A stretch of DNA of 33,082 nucleotides, taken from NCBI GenBank assembly GCA_910587475.1, contig CAJUMR010000029.1, positions 1-33,082 of the forward strand, read 5' to 3'. This document shows, piece by piece, positions 7,363 to 14,549 of the stretch (its first letter is position 1; the number at the start of each line of letters is the position of its first letter). Below the pieces are notes generated by a model. The model was not told the origin of the DNA and ran no database searches. It saw only the letters and a list, made by a program, of their open reading frames with translations. Made by a program: the position numbers and the translations under genes. This stretch comes from an uncultured Muribaculaceae bacterium (GTDB lineage Bacteria > Bacteroidota > Bacteroidia > Bacteroidales > Muribaculaceae).

Positions 7363-8292
7363 TTAAATGTTATGGTTGTCTGTGACTTCGGGCGCGCCGG
7401 GCATCGGGCGATACATGTTGACGGTCATTGCGGTGATCATCTTTTCGTAGACGGCGTTGAGCTGTTGCATGTAGCGGGTCATCTTTTCAGTCTCCTCGCA
7501 GTAGCGGGCGCTCTGGCCGGCGCTCTTTTCGTACATGTCGCGTATGTCCTTGATGCCGCGGTTGACGCGGTCGATCGAGTCGAGCTGCGACGATATGCTT
7601 CTGAGCTGTATCTCGTAGATGGTGTTGAGGCCTCCGATGTTGCGGTTGAGGTCCTGCATCTGGTCGACATAGCCTTTTGAGCTGCGGGTGATGTTCTCCG
7701 AGTTTTCGGTGATGGCGCGGTAGCTTTCGAGCAGGACGTCCGACACATTGTTGAGCGCGGCGGTCGTCTCACGCAGATGTTGCATTTCGGCCGAGATGGA
7801 TGCCATCTGGTCGAGATACTGCTGTGTGGCCGAAGTCAGTTCGGCCATGCGTGCGAGCTGGTCGGAGGCAGCCGCCATTTTGGCGATGCTCTCGCTGAGC
7901 GAGCGTGTGTCGCTGTCGCTGAGCTCTATGTTTTCAGGTATGCCGGCTGTGCGGCGGGCCTGGGCAGCGCCGACACCTGCTGTGGTGACTAACTGAGAGC
8001 CTGCGGCAGAGGCGTTGCCGTTGTCGTTCTTGGAGTCGAGCGCCGGGAACACGTCTTCCCACCGGTAGTCTTTCGGCGGTTTGTCAAATGCGGTCAGCAC
8101 GAACATCAGCACTTCTGTGCCCATGCCGATCGACAGCAGCATGTTGCCGCCGGGGAGGTGAAGTATCTTGAACAGCGCGCCCCATATGACGATGGCGGCG
8201 CCTATACTGTAGGCGAAGTTGAAGAAGCGTTGTCCGTGCTCAGACGATATGAATGCACTGACTGCGTTGCGATATGCTTTTGCTTTTCCCAT
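7363..8292 (-). CDS. gldL: Type IX secretion motor subunit GldL/PorL
   Basis: A 309-residue inner-membrane protein with two transmembrane helices (about 25-42 and 51-69) joined by the tight KILHLPGGN turn. A long cytoplasmic region follows, mostly coiled coil from about residue 120 to 290 (ESIAKMAAASDQLARMAEL and similar heptads). Lys42, His45 and Glu60 (FKILH and MGTEVLMF) align with Lys27, His30 and Glu49 of Flavobacterium johnsoniae GldL, residues placed in its proton path, so the motor looks functional. GldL is the stator partner of GldM. The middle segment 80-115 is disordered and Asn/Ala-rich. Confidence 0.96.
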   Translation of the reverse strand: MGKAKAYRNAVSAFISSEHGQRFFNFAYSIGAAIVIWGALFKILHLPGGNMLLSIGMGTEVLMFVLTAFDKPPKDYRWEDVFPALDSKNDNGNASAAGSQLVTTAGVGAAQARRTAGIPENIELSDSDTRSLSESIAKMAAASDQLARMAELTSATQQYLDQMASISAEMQHLRETTAALNNVSDVLLESYRAITENSENITRSSKGYVDQMQDLNRNIGGLNTIYEIQLRSISSQLDSIDRVNRGIKDIRDMYEKSAGQSARYCEETEKMTRYMQQLNAVYEKMITAMTVNMYRPMPGAPEVTDNHNI

Positions 8293-8343
8293 TTCGGTAG
8301 TTTGGTTGTGTGTGGATGTGTAATGATGAGGTGAGAGGCCGGG

Positions 8344-9798
8344 TTATTTCGAATTTTTCTGAGCCGACTTTGTGCCTCGTGCGAAGCCTATCTGTGTGCG
8401 CACACACCGGAAGCCGATGTAGCTGCGCTGCTCGTTCTGATATTCCCACATTCGCAGGTCCGATCTGATGTTGTGGGCGACGTCTTTCCACGATCCTCCG
8501 CGGATGATCTTGCGTTTCATCTTATATGGATCTTCCTTGGCCGCGTCGTAGCGGTACTCCGGGTTGAGGTCGGAGGTGAGCTTGCCGACGCTTTCAGTGT
8601 AGGCTGTCGATGTCCATTCGCTGACGTTGCCGGCCATGTCGTAGAGTCCGAAGTCATTGGGCGCATATGTGCCGACGCGCGATGTGATGACGTGGCCGTC
8701 CTTCACATAGTTGCCTTCCTGCGGTTTGAAGTTGGCATAGAAGCATCCGCGGTCGTCGCTCATGGTCAAGTCGCCTTCCCAGGGATACATGTTGTCCGAC
8801 ACTCCGGCGCGGGCAGCATACTCCCATTCCGCTTCAGTCGGCAGACGGTAAGGCTCGATGTAGACACCTTCGCGGCCGAGGGCGCGGCGCAGGAAGTCGG
8901 TGCGCCAGTTGGCAAATGCGTTGGCCTGCTCCCAGCTGACGCCGACAACGGGATATTCGTTGTAGCCGCCGTGAGAGAAGTAGAGCCGGACGTATGGTTC
9001 GTTGTAGGCGTTTTCGAAGTCGTTGACCCATGCCGTGGTGTCGGGGTAGACGTTGACAATGTAGGTGTTGACAAAGTCGTAGTCGCCGGTCAGACCACGT
9101 GTGATCGTCTCGCGGACGATCTCTCCGTCGTCGTTGACATAGGCGGTGTCTTTGGAGATCACCGGCACGTTGGCTGGAACGGGTTTGTCGGTGTTGTACT
9201 CGCGGCGGCGCGGATCAAGGCGGTGCTTGCGCTTGACGGCTTCAGTCTGGTTGTAGACCTCGTAGCGGTAGTTGAGTTGATCTGCGTCGAGTTCCCGCGC
9301 TCCGGTTATAGGATTGGTGCGGTAGACGCTCTCTATCGCCCTCTGCTCATCTTCGTTGGGGTTGCGCCAGGGTATCGGCTTGTTCCAGTTGAGATGAGGG
9401 GTGATGGGGTTGCCTTCGCGGTCTTCTTCGATCTTGAAATCCTCGTTGCCGCCATATGCCGGGTCGGCGAGGCGCTCGCGGATGATCGAATCTCGCACCC
9501 AGAATACGAATTGTTTGTATTTGCTGTTGGTGATTTCGGTTTCGTCCATCCAAAATCCGTCGACAGAGATCCCGCGGGAGTCGGCGCGCAGGTTCCAGAG
9601 GCTGTCGGCCTTCTGCGGTCCCATCTCGATAGATCCTCTGTTGATCAGCACCATGCCGTAAGGGGTAGGCTCGGTCCAGGACGTTGCGGCAACTCCTGTC
9701 ACCTCGCCTCCGCTTGCGCTGTGGGAGCCTGTGGCACACGAGGCGCCGAGGAGAGCGGCAGCACAGCAGGCAAAGAAGATATTGGTTTTTGTATTCAT
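8344..9798 (-). CDS. gldK: Type IX secretion lipoprotein GldK/PorK
   Basis: A 484-residue lipoprotein with lipobox LLGASC (Cys21), anchored in the outer membrane with the ring facing the periplasm. It has the formylglycine-generating-enzyme/SUMF1-type fold: MVLINRGSIEMG, DGFWMDETEITNSKYKQFV, YPVVGVSWEQANAFANWR, YRLPTEAEWEYAARAG, and the C-terminal IIRGGSWKD, RSYIGFRCVRT. In GldK this fold is used structurally rather than catalytically. The long insert between about 150 and 280 is usual for GldK. With GldN it makes the periplasmic ring. It lies 27 bases after porP and 51 bases before gldL. Confidence 0.96.
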   Translation of the reverse strand: MNTKTNIFFACCAAALLGASCATGSHSASGGEVTGVAATSWTEPTPYGMVLINRGSIEMGPQKADSLWNLRADSRGISVDGFWMDETEITNSKYKQFVFWVRDSIIRERLADPAYGGNEDFKIEEDREGNPITPHLNWNKPIPWRNPNEDEQRAIESVYRTNPITGARELDADQLNYRYEVYNQTEAVKRKHRLDPRRREYNTDKPVPANVPVISKDTAYVNDDGEIVRETITRGLTGDYDFVNTYIVNVYPDTTAWVNDFENAYNEPYVRLYFSHGGYNEYPVVGVSWEQANAFANWRTDFLRRALGREGVYIEPYRLPTEAEWEYAARAGVSDNMYPWEGDLTMSDDRGCFYANFKPQEGNYVKDGHVITSRVGTYAPNDFGLYDMAGNVSEWTSTAYTESVGKLTSDLNPEYRYDAAKEDPYKMKRKIIRGGSWKDVAHNIRSDLRMWEYQNEQRSYIGFRCVRTQIGFARGTKSAQKNSK

Positions 9799-9825
9799 AT
9801 ATGAGAGTCGGTAGTGATTGATCTG

Positions 9826-10815
9826 TTACATTATGCGAATGTTCTTGTGGCGGTGGCGGTTTTTGTCCGACATGTCGATCTTCATGCGGTAGCCGGCAAA
9901 AACTTCGTGGCTTCCGCTCGAAGCTTTAGCTATGGCTGAAGTGGCATAATCGTAGCTGTATCCGATAAAGATGTTCTTGAATTCGGCCGACACTGAAGCG
10001 ACGACTGCGTCGCGCCAGCGGTAGCCGAGACCGAATGTCAGAAATTTGTCGTAACGGCAGCGGACGGTGGCTTCGCCGGTGGTGAAGCTCAGGTCGCTCT
10101 TGACCAACACCGATGGAACTATTTCAAATAACGTGTTATTTATAGGAATATTGCTTATGGCTGTAAAATATAGGGTACGTTTGGCCTGGAACTGAAATTC
10201 CTGTGCGGTGGTCTGCGAGCCCGATGCTGTCTCGGCGGTCATGGTCACGGTCGGCGATGTGAGATGGGTTGCCGAAAGACCGGCGCTGAAGTAGCGGTGG
10301 GTGAACCACACTCCGGCGGCAAGGTCGAGTGCTGTGCCGTGGATGTCCTGTGTCGGTATGCCGTCGTCGTTGCTGTCGTGATAGTTGTCATCGTCGGGGA
10401 TATAGACCTCCGAGCCTTTGAAACCTTGGTCGAAGAAACCGATCTGCAAGCCGGCCGACAGGGAGCCGCCGAGCAGTTTGCGGGAGTAGGCGATCTGGGC
10501 GCCGGCGTTGAGAGAGTTATAGAGTCCGGCTTTGTCGGTGTCGAAGAGCACTCCGACCGCCAGACGCTTGCCCATCACTTTGAGCGGCATGTCGGCAGTG
10601 CCGACAAAGTCGCGCGGGGCTCCGTCGATGCCGACCCACTGCATGCGCATGCCTCCGCGGATGCGCAGGAAATCTGTCTGACCGATGGCCGACGGGTTGA
10701 AATATGATGGTATTTCGTAGTACTGCGAGAACTGTGCGTCGGTCTGTGCGAAAGCTCCGGTCGCGCAGATTGACATTGTCAGGCCGATGATCAGTGATCG
10801 TAATGTCTGTTTCAT
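9826..10815 (-). CDS. porP: Type IX secretion outer-membrane protein, PorP/SprF family
   Basis: A 329-residue beta-barrel protein with a signal peptide (MKQTLRSLIIGLTMSICATGAFAQ). The family signature follows at once: DAQFSQYYEIPSYFNPSAIGQTDFLRIRGGMRMQWVGI. Alternating amphipathic strands continue to the end (KLLGGSLSAGLQIGFF, FLTFGLGYRWRDAVVAS, NIFIGYSYDYATSAI, GSHEVFAGYRM). PorP lies at the outer membrane and interacts with the PorK/N ring and attachment components. It starts only three bases after the porT stop, so the two are almost certainly co-translated. It heads the usual porP-K-L-M-N order. Confidence 0.93.
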   Translation of the reverse strand: MKQTLRSLIIGLTMSICATGAFAQTDAQFSQYYEIPSYFNPSAIGQTDFLRIRGGMRMQWVGIDGAPRDFVGTADMPLKVMGKRLAVGVLFDTDKAGLYNSLNAGAQIAYSRKLLGGSLSAGLQIGFFDQGFKGSEVYIPDDDNYHDSNDDGIPTQDIHGTALDLAAGVWFTHRYFSAGLSATHLTSPTVTMTAETASGSQTTAQEFQFQAKRTLYFTAISNIPINNTLFEIVPSVLVKSDLSFTTGEATVRCRYDKFLTFGLGYRWRDAVVASVSAEFKNIFIGYSYDYATSAIAKASSGSHEVFAGYRMKIDMSDKNRHRHKNIRIM

Positions 10816-10818
10816 CGT

Positions 10819-11538
10819 TTATTCGAAATAAAAGGTCAGTACAATCATTTTCGACACGGCCTTTTTGACCGATTGGGTGAATTTCATCTTCACAGGATCG
10901 TCGACGAGGTCAGGACGGTCGTGGCAGAGAATGTCGCTCAGCCCGAAGCAGAATTTCAGCTCGGGGATCAGTTTGAAGTACGGCAGGTAGAAGTCGCATC
11001 CCAAGCCTACCGACACGTAGAAGTCGGTCGATTTTGTCTTGATGAAATCGCTGCGTTTCTTCGCGACGTCAAAAGCCGGCATGACTCCGGTGAGCATGTA
11101 GGGTCGGCAGTTGCGGTAGCGCTGGGCGGCGTATTTCAGGTCGAGAGGCATCACTACATAGGTCGATTTGATGTTCTGGCGTTCTGTGGCTCCGTCGGTG
11201 ACGTTGAACATGCGTATGTCGCGGCTGCCGAAGTACATGCCCGGTGAGAATCTCAGCGAAAAGTAGTCGTTGAGACGCAGTGCCACAAGACCGTTGACGC
11301 AAAAGCCCGGCTGATAGTCAGGCTGGTCGATGCGCCATTCTTCGCCGTTTTCGGTAACAAAGCCGTTGTGGACAAAGCGGATATCCTCGGCGTGGGCGCC
11401 GATAGAGAAGCCGAGATGCCATTTACGCATGTCGGCATATGGCCTGTTGAGCAGTTTGTCGTTGAAATCGCGCGCGAATGCCGATGCCGAAGCCGACATG
11501 CACAATATTACTGTGATTATGATTTTTAGCAGGTTCAT
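10819..11538 (-). CDS. porT: Outer-membrane beta-barrel protein, PorT/SprT-type T9SS component
   Basis: A 239-residue protein with a signal peptide ending SASAFA (about residue 22). The segment DKLLNRPYADMRKWHLGFSIGAHAEDIRF is the typical start of the PorT/SprT family, followed by about eight amphipathic strands (YFSLRFSPGMYFG, STYVVMPLDLKYA, DFYVSVGLGCDFYLPYFKLIPELKFCFGLSD) and a C-terminal MIVLTFYFE. The length matches known PorT proteins. PorT is needed for T9SS export and sits in the outer membrane. It is the first gene of the operon, three bases before porP. I found no good TAnnTTTG element in the 60 bases upstream on this strand. A generic OMP_b-brl_2 barrel is the alternative, but sequence and context favour PorT. 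Confidence 0.85.
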   Translation of the reverse strand: MNLLKIIITVILCMSASASAFARDFNDKLLNRPYADMRKWHLGFSIGAHAEDIRFVHNGFVTENGEEWRIDQPDYQPGFCVNGLVALRLNDYFSLRFSPGMYFGSRDIRMFNVTDGATERQNIKSTYVVMPLDLKYAAQRYRNCRPYMLTGVMPAFDVAKKRSDFIKTKSTDFYVSVGLGCDFYLPYFKLIPELKFCFGLSDILCHDRPDLVDDPVKMKFTQSVKKAVSKMIVLTFYFE

Positions 11539-11551
11539 CAGATGATAAACG

Positions 11552-11580
11552 TTGCGTTGGGCGAATTATTGTTAAATTTG
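11552..11580 (+). promoter_or_regulatory. Promoter for the Rossmann-fold protein gene
   Basis: TTG at 11552-11554 and TAAATTTG at 11573-11580 are 18 bases apart, one short of the usual spacing. The -7 element is perfect. It lies 18 bases before the ATG at 11599, and it rules out an in-frame ATG at 11542 as the start because that codon is upstream of it. Confidence 0.65.
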
Positions 11581-11598
11581 CACCAAAAAGCAAGATAT

Positions 11599-12165
11599 AT
11601 GGCAGATAATTACCTTGAGAAAAAGATGGAGGAGCATCGCCGCGGCGTGGCTGCGGTCGCGTCGTCACGCAAGCTTTCTCCGACAGGCAGCCGGCGAGGC
11701 ACAGTGGCGTTGCGCATCGATCCGCTGAGAGTGTTTGTGACCGACGCTGCGCCGGAGGTCGGCCAGGCGGTGGTAAGGCGTCTGCGTGAGGCCGGATGCA
11801 GCGTGGCCTTCGTGGCTGAAAACGGGGAGGAGGCAGTTCAGCTTGCCCGGTCGAGCGGAGCGCGGTTCTATCCGCGCAATGTGGCCGGTGGAGCCGTGGC
11901 CGATCTCATGAGGCAATGGCGGGGCATCGACGCAGTGATCATCACCGACGGCTGCTGGCCCGACGGCGTTGCGTCGGCGGGGCTCAAGCGTGTCGTGAAT
12001 ATCGGTTCAGATGCAGAGCTTCCCGACGTTGCGCCGGGCGATGGACTGACGGTCAATGCTATATCGACGCGAGGCATCACGGCAGCCGATGCCGCCGAAT
12101 TTTGCCTGTATCTGTGTCTGAAATCATCGTCGTTTATCGACAGACGTCTATTCGAGTTCGCCTGA
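11599..12165 (+). CDS. Degenerate short-chain dehydrogenase-like Rossmann protein
   Basis: A 188-residue cytoplasmic protein starting MADNYLEKKMEEHRRG, a charged N-terminal helix. From about residue 36 it shows a Rossmann-like pattern: LRVFVTDAAPEVGQAVVRRLREAGCSVAFVAEN resembles the first beta-alpha-beta unit of SDR enzymes, then GIDAVIITDG, KRVVNIGSDAE, and LTVNAISTRGITAADAAEFCLYLCL, which resembles the late SDR segment with its N-A-I-S/P motif. The usual TGxxxGIG is reduced to TDAAPEVG, the protein is short, and no YxxxK catalytic pair is visible. It is probably not an active dehydrogenase, though nucleotide binding is possible. It is divergent from porT, and its last 18 bases overlap the 3' end of the convergent esterase gene. 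Confidence 0.6.
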   Translation: MADNYLEKKMEEHRRGVAAVASSRKLSPTGSRRGTVALRIDPLRVFVTDAAPEVGQAVVRRLREAGCSVAFVAENGEEAVQLARSSGARFYPRNVAGGAVADLMRQWRGIDAVIITDGCWPDGVASAGLKRVVNIGSDAELPDVAPGDGLTVNAISTRGITAADAAEFCLYLCLKSSSFIDRRLFEFA

Positions 12166-13575
12166 TGTGACGAATGGCGATGCGGGCAGACCGAAATTGT
12201 CGAAAAGCGTCGCCTCGAAATATGGCGAATTGCCGTAGCGCACGTTCTTGATCTCGTCGACGAGGTCGCAGTAGACTGTCAGTGTGCCGGTGGCGCATTC
12301 GACGATTGCGCGTGCCGGATGATAGACTCCGTCTGTTCCGGCAGCTTCGAAGCCTTCGAGCTCGCGTTCGAGCGGACTGACACCTCCGCCTGTATTGGTG
12401 AAGTAGAGCAGGGCACGTTGTCCCTCGGTCACCATATGATCGAAGATCGGGCCTGAACAAGCGAAGTCGTTGCGGCCGTAATCTTTTGCCAATGCCCAAT
12501 AGGCGAGGCGTTTGCCGACATCGCGCTTGTTGACGGGGTGGATGCCGAGACTGTCGCCTATGTCGAGAGTGACGACCATACCGCAGTTGGGAGTCTGTTT
12601 CATCAGATGAGACTGTGCAACCCTGAGCCGGGCGCCTTGTTCGTATCCGCTGTAGGGGGCGATCTGGGTGTAGTAGAAGGGTATGTCGCCAAGCCCGAAG
12701 CCTTTGCGCATGCATTCTACGTAATGCGGCATCAGCCGTTCGTAGAGCTCGGGATCGTAGCAATTGCTTTCGCCTTGATACCACAGCATGCCTTTGACGG
12801 TGAATGGCAGAACCGGAGCGGCCATAGCGTTGTAGAGCGTTGACGGCATCAGCAGCACGTCGGGAGTCGTGCGGTCGACCGGTGACTCAGTGCCGCTGAC
12901 GTCGAGTCCGGCTTGCTGAGCCACGGGCCGCGATAACCATGGCTGCACGGTCGTTCCGCCCCATACCGAGATGATCAGACCGACAGGAGTGTCGTCGCCG
13001 AGGATGCTGTTGAGGTAGTCGGCGAAGAAGTAGGCCGTGGCGCTGCATTCGGCCACTTCGGCCGGAACGTTGAGTCCCCAGTGGCCCGAACATGTGTCGA
13101 GCGGTTCGGAACTTACGGCCTTGCCGACCGTGAACATTCTGATCGGGCGCTCGGCACGGGCCGACAGTATCATGTCGAGACCGCCTTCCACCGGCTGGTG
13201 ATTGTAGCCCCGCATAGGCATCTCCATGTTCGACTGTCCGGAGCAGTACCATACCTCACCGATGAGCACATTCCCGACGGTGACAGATCCGTCGCGGTCG
13301 CTGATAACGATTGACCTGGGTATTGCCGATGCCTCCGGGGTGGGAATGGCTGCCGACCACTTCCCGTCGGCGCCGGCAGTGGCGGTGTAGGCCGTGTCGG
13401 CCCACGATGGACTTATCGTCACCTCTGATCCGGCGGCTGCGCGTCCCCATAGCCGTGCATCGCTCTGCTGTTGCAGGACCATGTTGTCGCTCACTGGTGC
13501 GGGAAGCTGAATGCGGGCAGCTGCGGCGACGCATGCAAGCGAGGCGGCTGCATATAGAAAAAATCGTTTTGCCAT
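12148..13575 (-). CDS. Secreted sialate O-acetylesterase
   Basis: A 475-residue protein with a signal peptide (MAKRFFLYAAASLACVAAAA). Residues about 21-105 form an N-terminal beta domain (LPAPVSDNMVLQQQSDARLWGRAA). The SGNH-type hydrolase domain then has the nucleophile motif YCSGQSNMEMP with Ser115, LIISVWGGTTVQPW, the block MLWYQGESN, and the catalytic His in DSLGIHPVNKRDVGKRLA (His346). The family removes O-acetyl groups from sialic acids on host glycans, which opens them to sialidases; related carbohydrate acetylesterases share the fold. No sialidase or sialic-acid catabolism genes are adjacent, so it seems to be a stand-alone glycan-trimming enzyme. It overlaps the convergent plus-strand gene by 18 bases. 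Confidence 0.92.
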   Translation of the reverse strand: MAKRFFLYAAASLACVAAAARIQLPAPVSDNMVLQQQSDARLWGRAAAGSEVTISPSWADTAYTATAGADGKWSAAIPTPEASAIPRSIVISDRDGSVTVGNVLIGEVWYCSGQSNMEMPMRGYNHQPVEGGLDMILSARAERPIRMFTVGKAVSSEPLDTCSGHWGLNVPAEVAECSATAYFFADYLNSILGDDTPVGLIISVWGGTTVQPWLSRPVAQQAGLDVSGTESPVDRTTPDVLLMPSTLYNAMAAPVLPFTVKGMLWYQGESNCYDPELYERLMPHYVECMRKGFGLGDIPFYYTQIAPYSGYEQGARLRVAQSHLMKQTPNCGMVVTLDIGDSLGIHPVNKRDVGKRLAYWALAKDYGRNDFACSGPIFDHMVTEGQRALLYFTNTGGGVSPLERELEGFEAAGTDGVYHPARAIVECATGTLTVYCDLVDEIKNVRYGNSPYFEATLFDNFGLPASPFVTSGELE

Positions 13576-13595
13576 ATCTTTATGTGTTGTTTCTG

Positions 13596-13603
13596 CAAAA
13601 ATA
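13596..13603 (-). promoter_or_regulatory. Possible -7 element for the esterase gene
   Basis: Read on the minus strand this is TATTTTTG, matching TAnnTTTG, 20 bases before the esterase ATG. A TTTG lies further upstream (13616-13619), but only 12 bases away, so the -33 element is not consensus. Confidence 0.45.
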
Positions 13604-13657
13604 GTGCGTTTCGCTCAAACTCTCTAATAAAATGTATATTAATGTCAAAAAATTGAC

Positions 13658-13665
13658 TATCTTTG
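13658..13665 (+). promoter_or_regulatory. -7 element for the DUF3108/TapB-like gene
   Basis: TATCTTTG matches TAnnTTTG and sits 32 bases before the ATG. I see no TTTG at the usual -33 distance. Confidence 0.5.
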
Positions 13666-13697
13666 CCTAAAGAAACATCCTTAATCATTAATTATAT

Positions 13698-14462
13698 ATG
13701 AAGAAGTTATTTACAATCGCATTGGGTGTGGTGTTTGGCGCAGCCTGTGCTTCAGCCCAGTATTTCTGCACGGATCAGGGCAAGATCATGTACTACAAGT
13801 CGATCGACTCAAAGGAAAAGGAGCCGGTGGAGACCGTCATCGTGGCTACTGTCGTAAATGTCGACAAGGCTGCCGACGGACAGATTACTTCACGTCTTGA
13901 AAGCAAGCAGTCTGACGCCAACAATCCTTTTATCGAGTTAAAGACTTATATGAATTTTTCTTACGACCCGACTACCGACGTTACAAAAGTCGTGGTCATG
14001 AGTGCCGAAGACTTCAAGAACATGCTCGTCTCAGTCATCAAGGAGTCGGCTCAGGCTGCAGGCATGCACATGAGTGAAATGGAACTCGCCGATCTCGAGA
14101 AGGTTATGTCGACCAAGGGCGAGATCTCGTTTGAATTAGATCCCAAGGCTGCCGCTGACAGCAAGTTGGCTAACGCTACCTTGCGTCTCAATGCCGGTCA
14201 GATGAACATGACTATGAACCTGTGGGACGGAAAGTTCCTCGGCTCAGAAACTATCACTACAGAGTCCGGTGACTTCGACTGCCTCAAGATCAGCTATGTA
14301 CTCCGCACCAGCTCTCCCAACGGCAACGAGAAACGCAACATGACCGACTGGTATGCCAAAGGTGTAGGACTTGTCCGCAGCGTCGAAACTGACAAGAAGG
14401 GCAATGTCATCTCAGAAGATATTCTCCGTGTGATCAAAGAACCACGTCCGGCTGCCGAATAA
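13698..14462 (+). CDS. Secreted DUF3108/TapB-like protein
   Basis: A 254-residue exported protein with a signal peptide ending AACASAQ (residue 21). It is rich in beta strands, with a central helical segment (SAEDFKNMLVSVIKESAQAAGMHMSEMELADLEKVM, about 95-130). The C-terminal half contains GDFDCLKISYVLRTSS and MTDWYAKGVGLVRSVETDKKGN, the pattern of the DUF3108/TapB family, whose members end in a WYA-x-GVGLV-R strand. The family's biochemical function is unknown; an envelope role is assumed from its export. It has its own promoter and a strong terminator, so it is likely monocistronic. Confidence 0.6.
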   Translation: MKKLFTIALGVVFGAACASAQYFCTDQGKIMYYKSIDSKEKEPVETVIVATVVNVDKAADGQITSRLESKQSDANNPFIELKTYMNFSYDPTTDVTKVVVMSAEDFKNMLVSVIKESAQAAGMHMSEMELADLEKVMSTKGEISFELDPKAAADSKLANATLRLNAGQMNMTMNLWDGKFLGSETITTESGDFDCLKISYVLRTSSPNGNEKRNMTDWYAKGVGLVRSVETDKKGNVISEDILRVIKEPRPAAE

Positions 14463-14483
14463 TCGGAAATTGATCATATCCGT

Positions 14484-14529
14484 AATAACACAGAGGGCAC
14501 TCCCGGTCGGGAGTGCCCTCTGTGTTATT
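14484..14529. terminator. Bidirectional terminator with a 22-bp perfect stem
   Basis: The arms 14484-14505 and 14508-14529 are perfectly complementary over 22 bases around a GT centre. The stem core GAGGGCACTCCCG is GC-rich and the ends are AT-rich (AATAACAC, GTGTTATT), so each strand has a U-rich 3' side. It lies between two convergent genes and serves both. Confidence 0.88.
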
Positions 14530-14549
14530 GCAGTATTGTCAGCTCGTTA

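Noticed and set aside
8473..9804. A 443-codon open frame on the plus strand opposite gldK
   Set aside because: It is the complement of a well-supported gene. The frame is open because of codon bias, and its product has no signal peptide or domain and a Val/Asp-rich composition typical of antisense frames.
11542..11598. An extended start at 11542 for the Rossmann protein
   Set aside because: It is upstream of the TAAATTTG element that should drive the gene, so it would not be in the mRNA.
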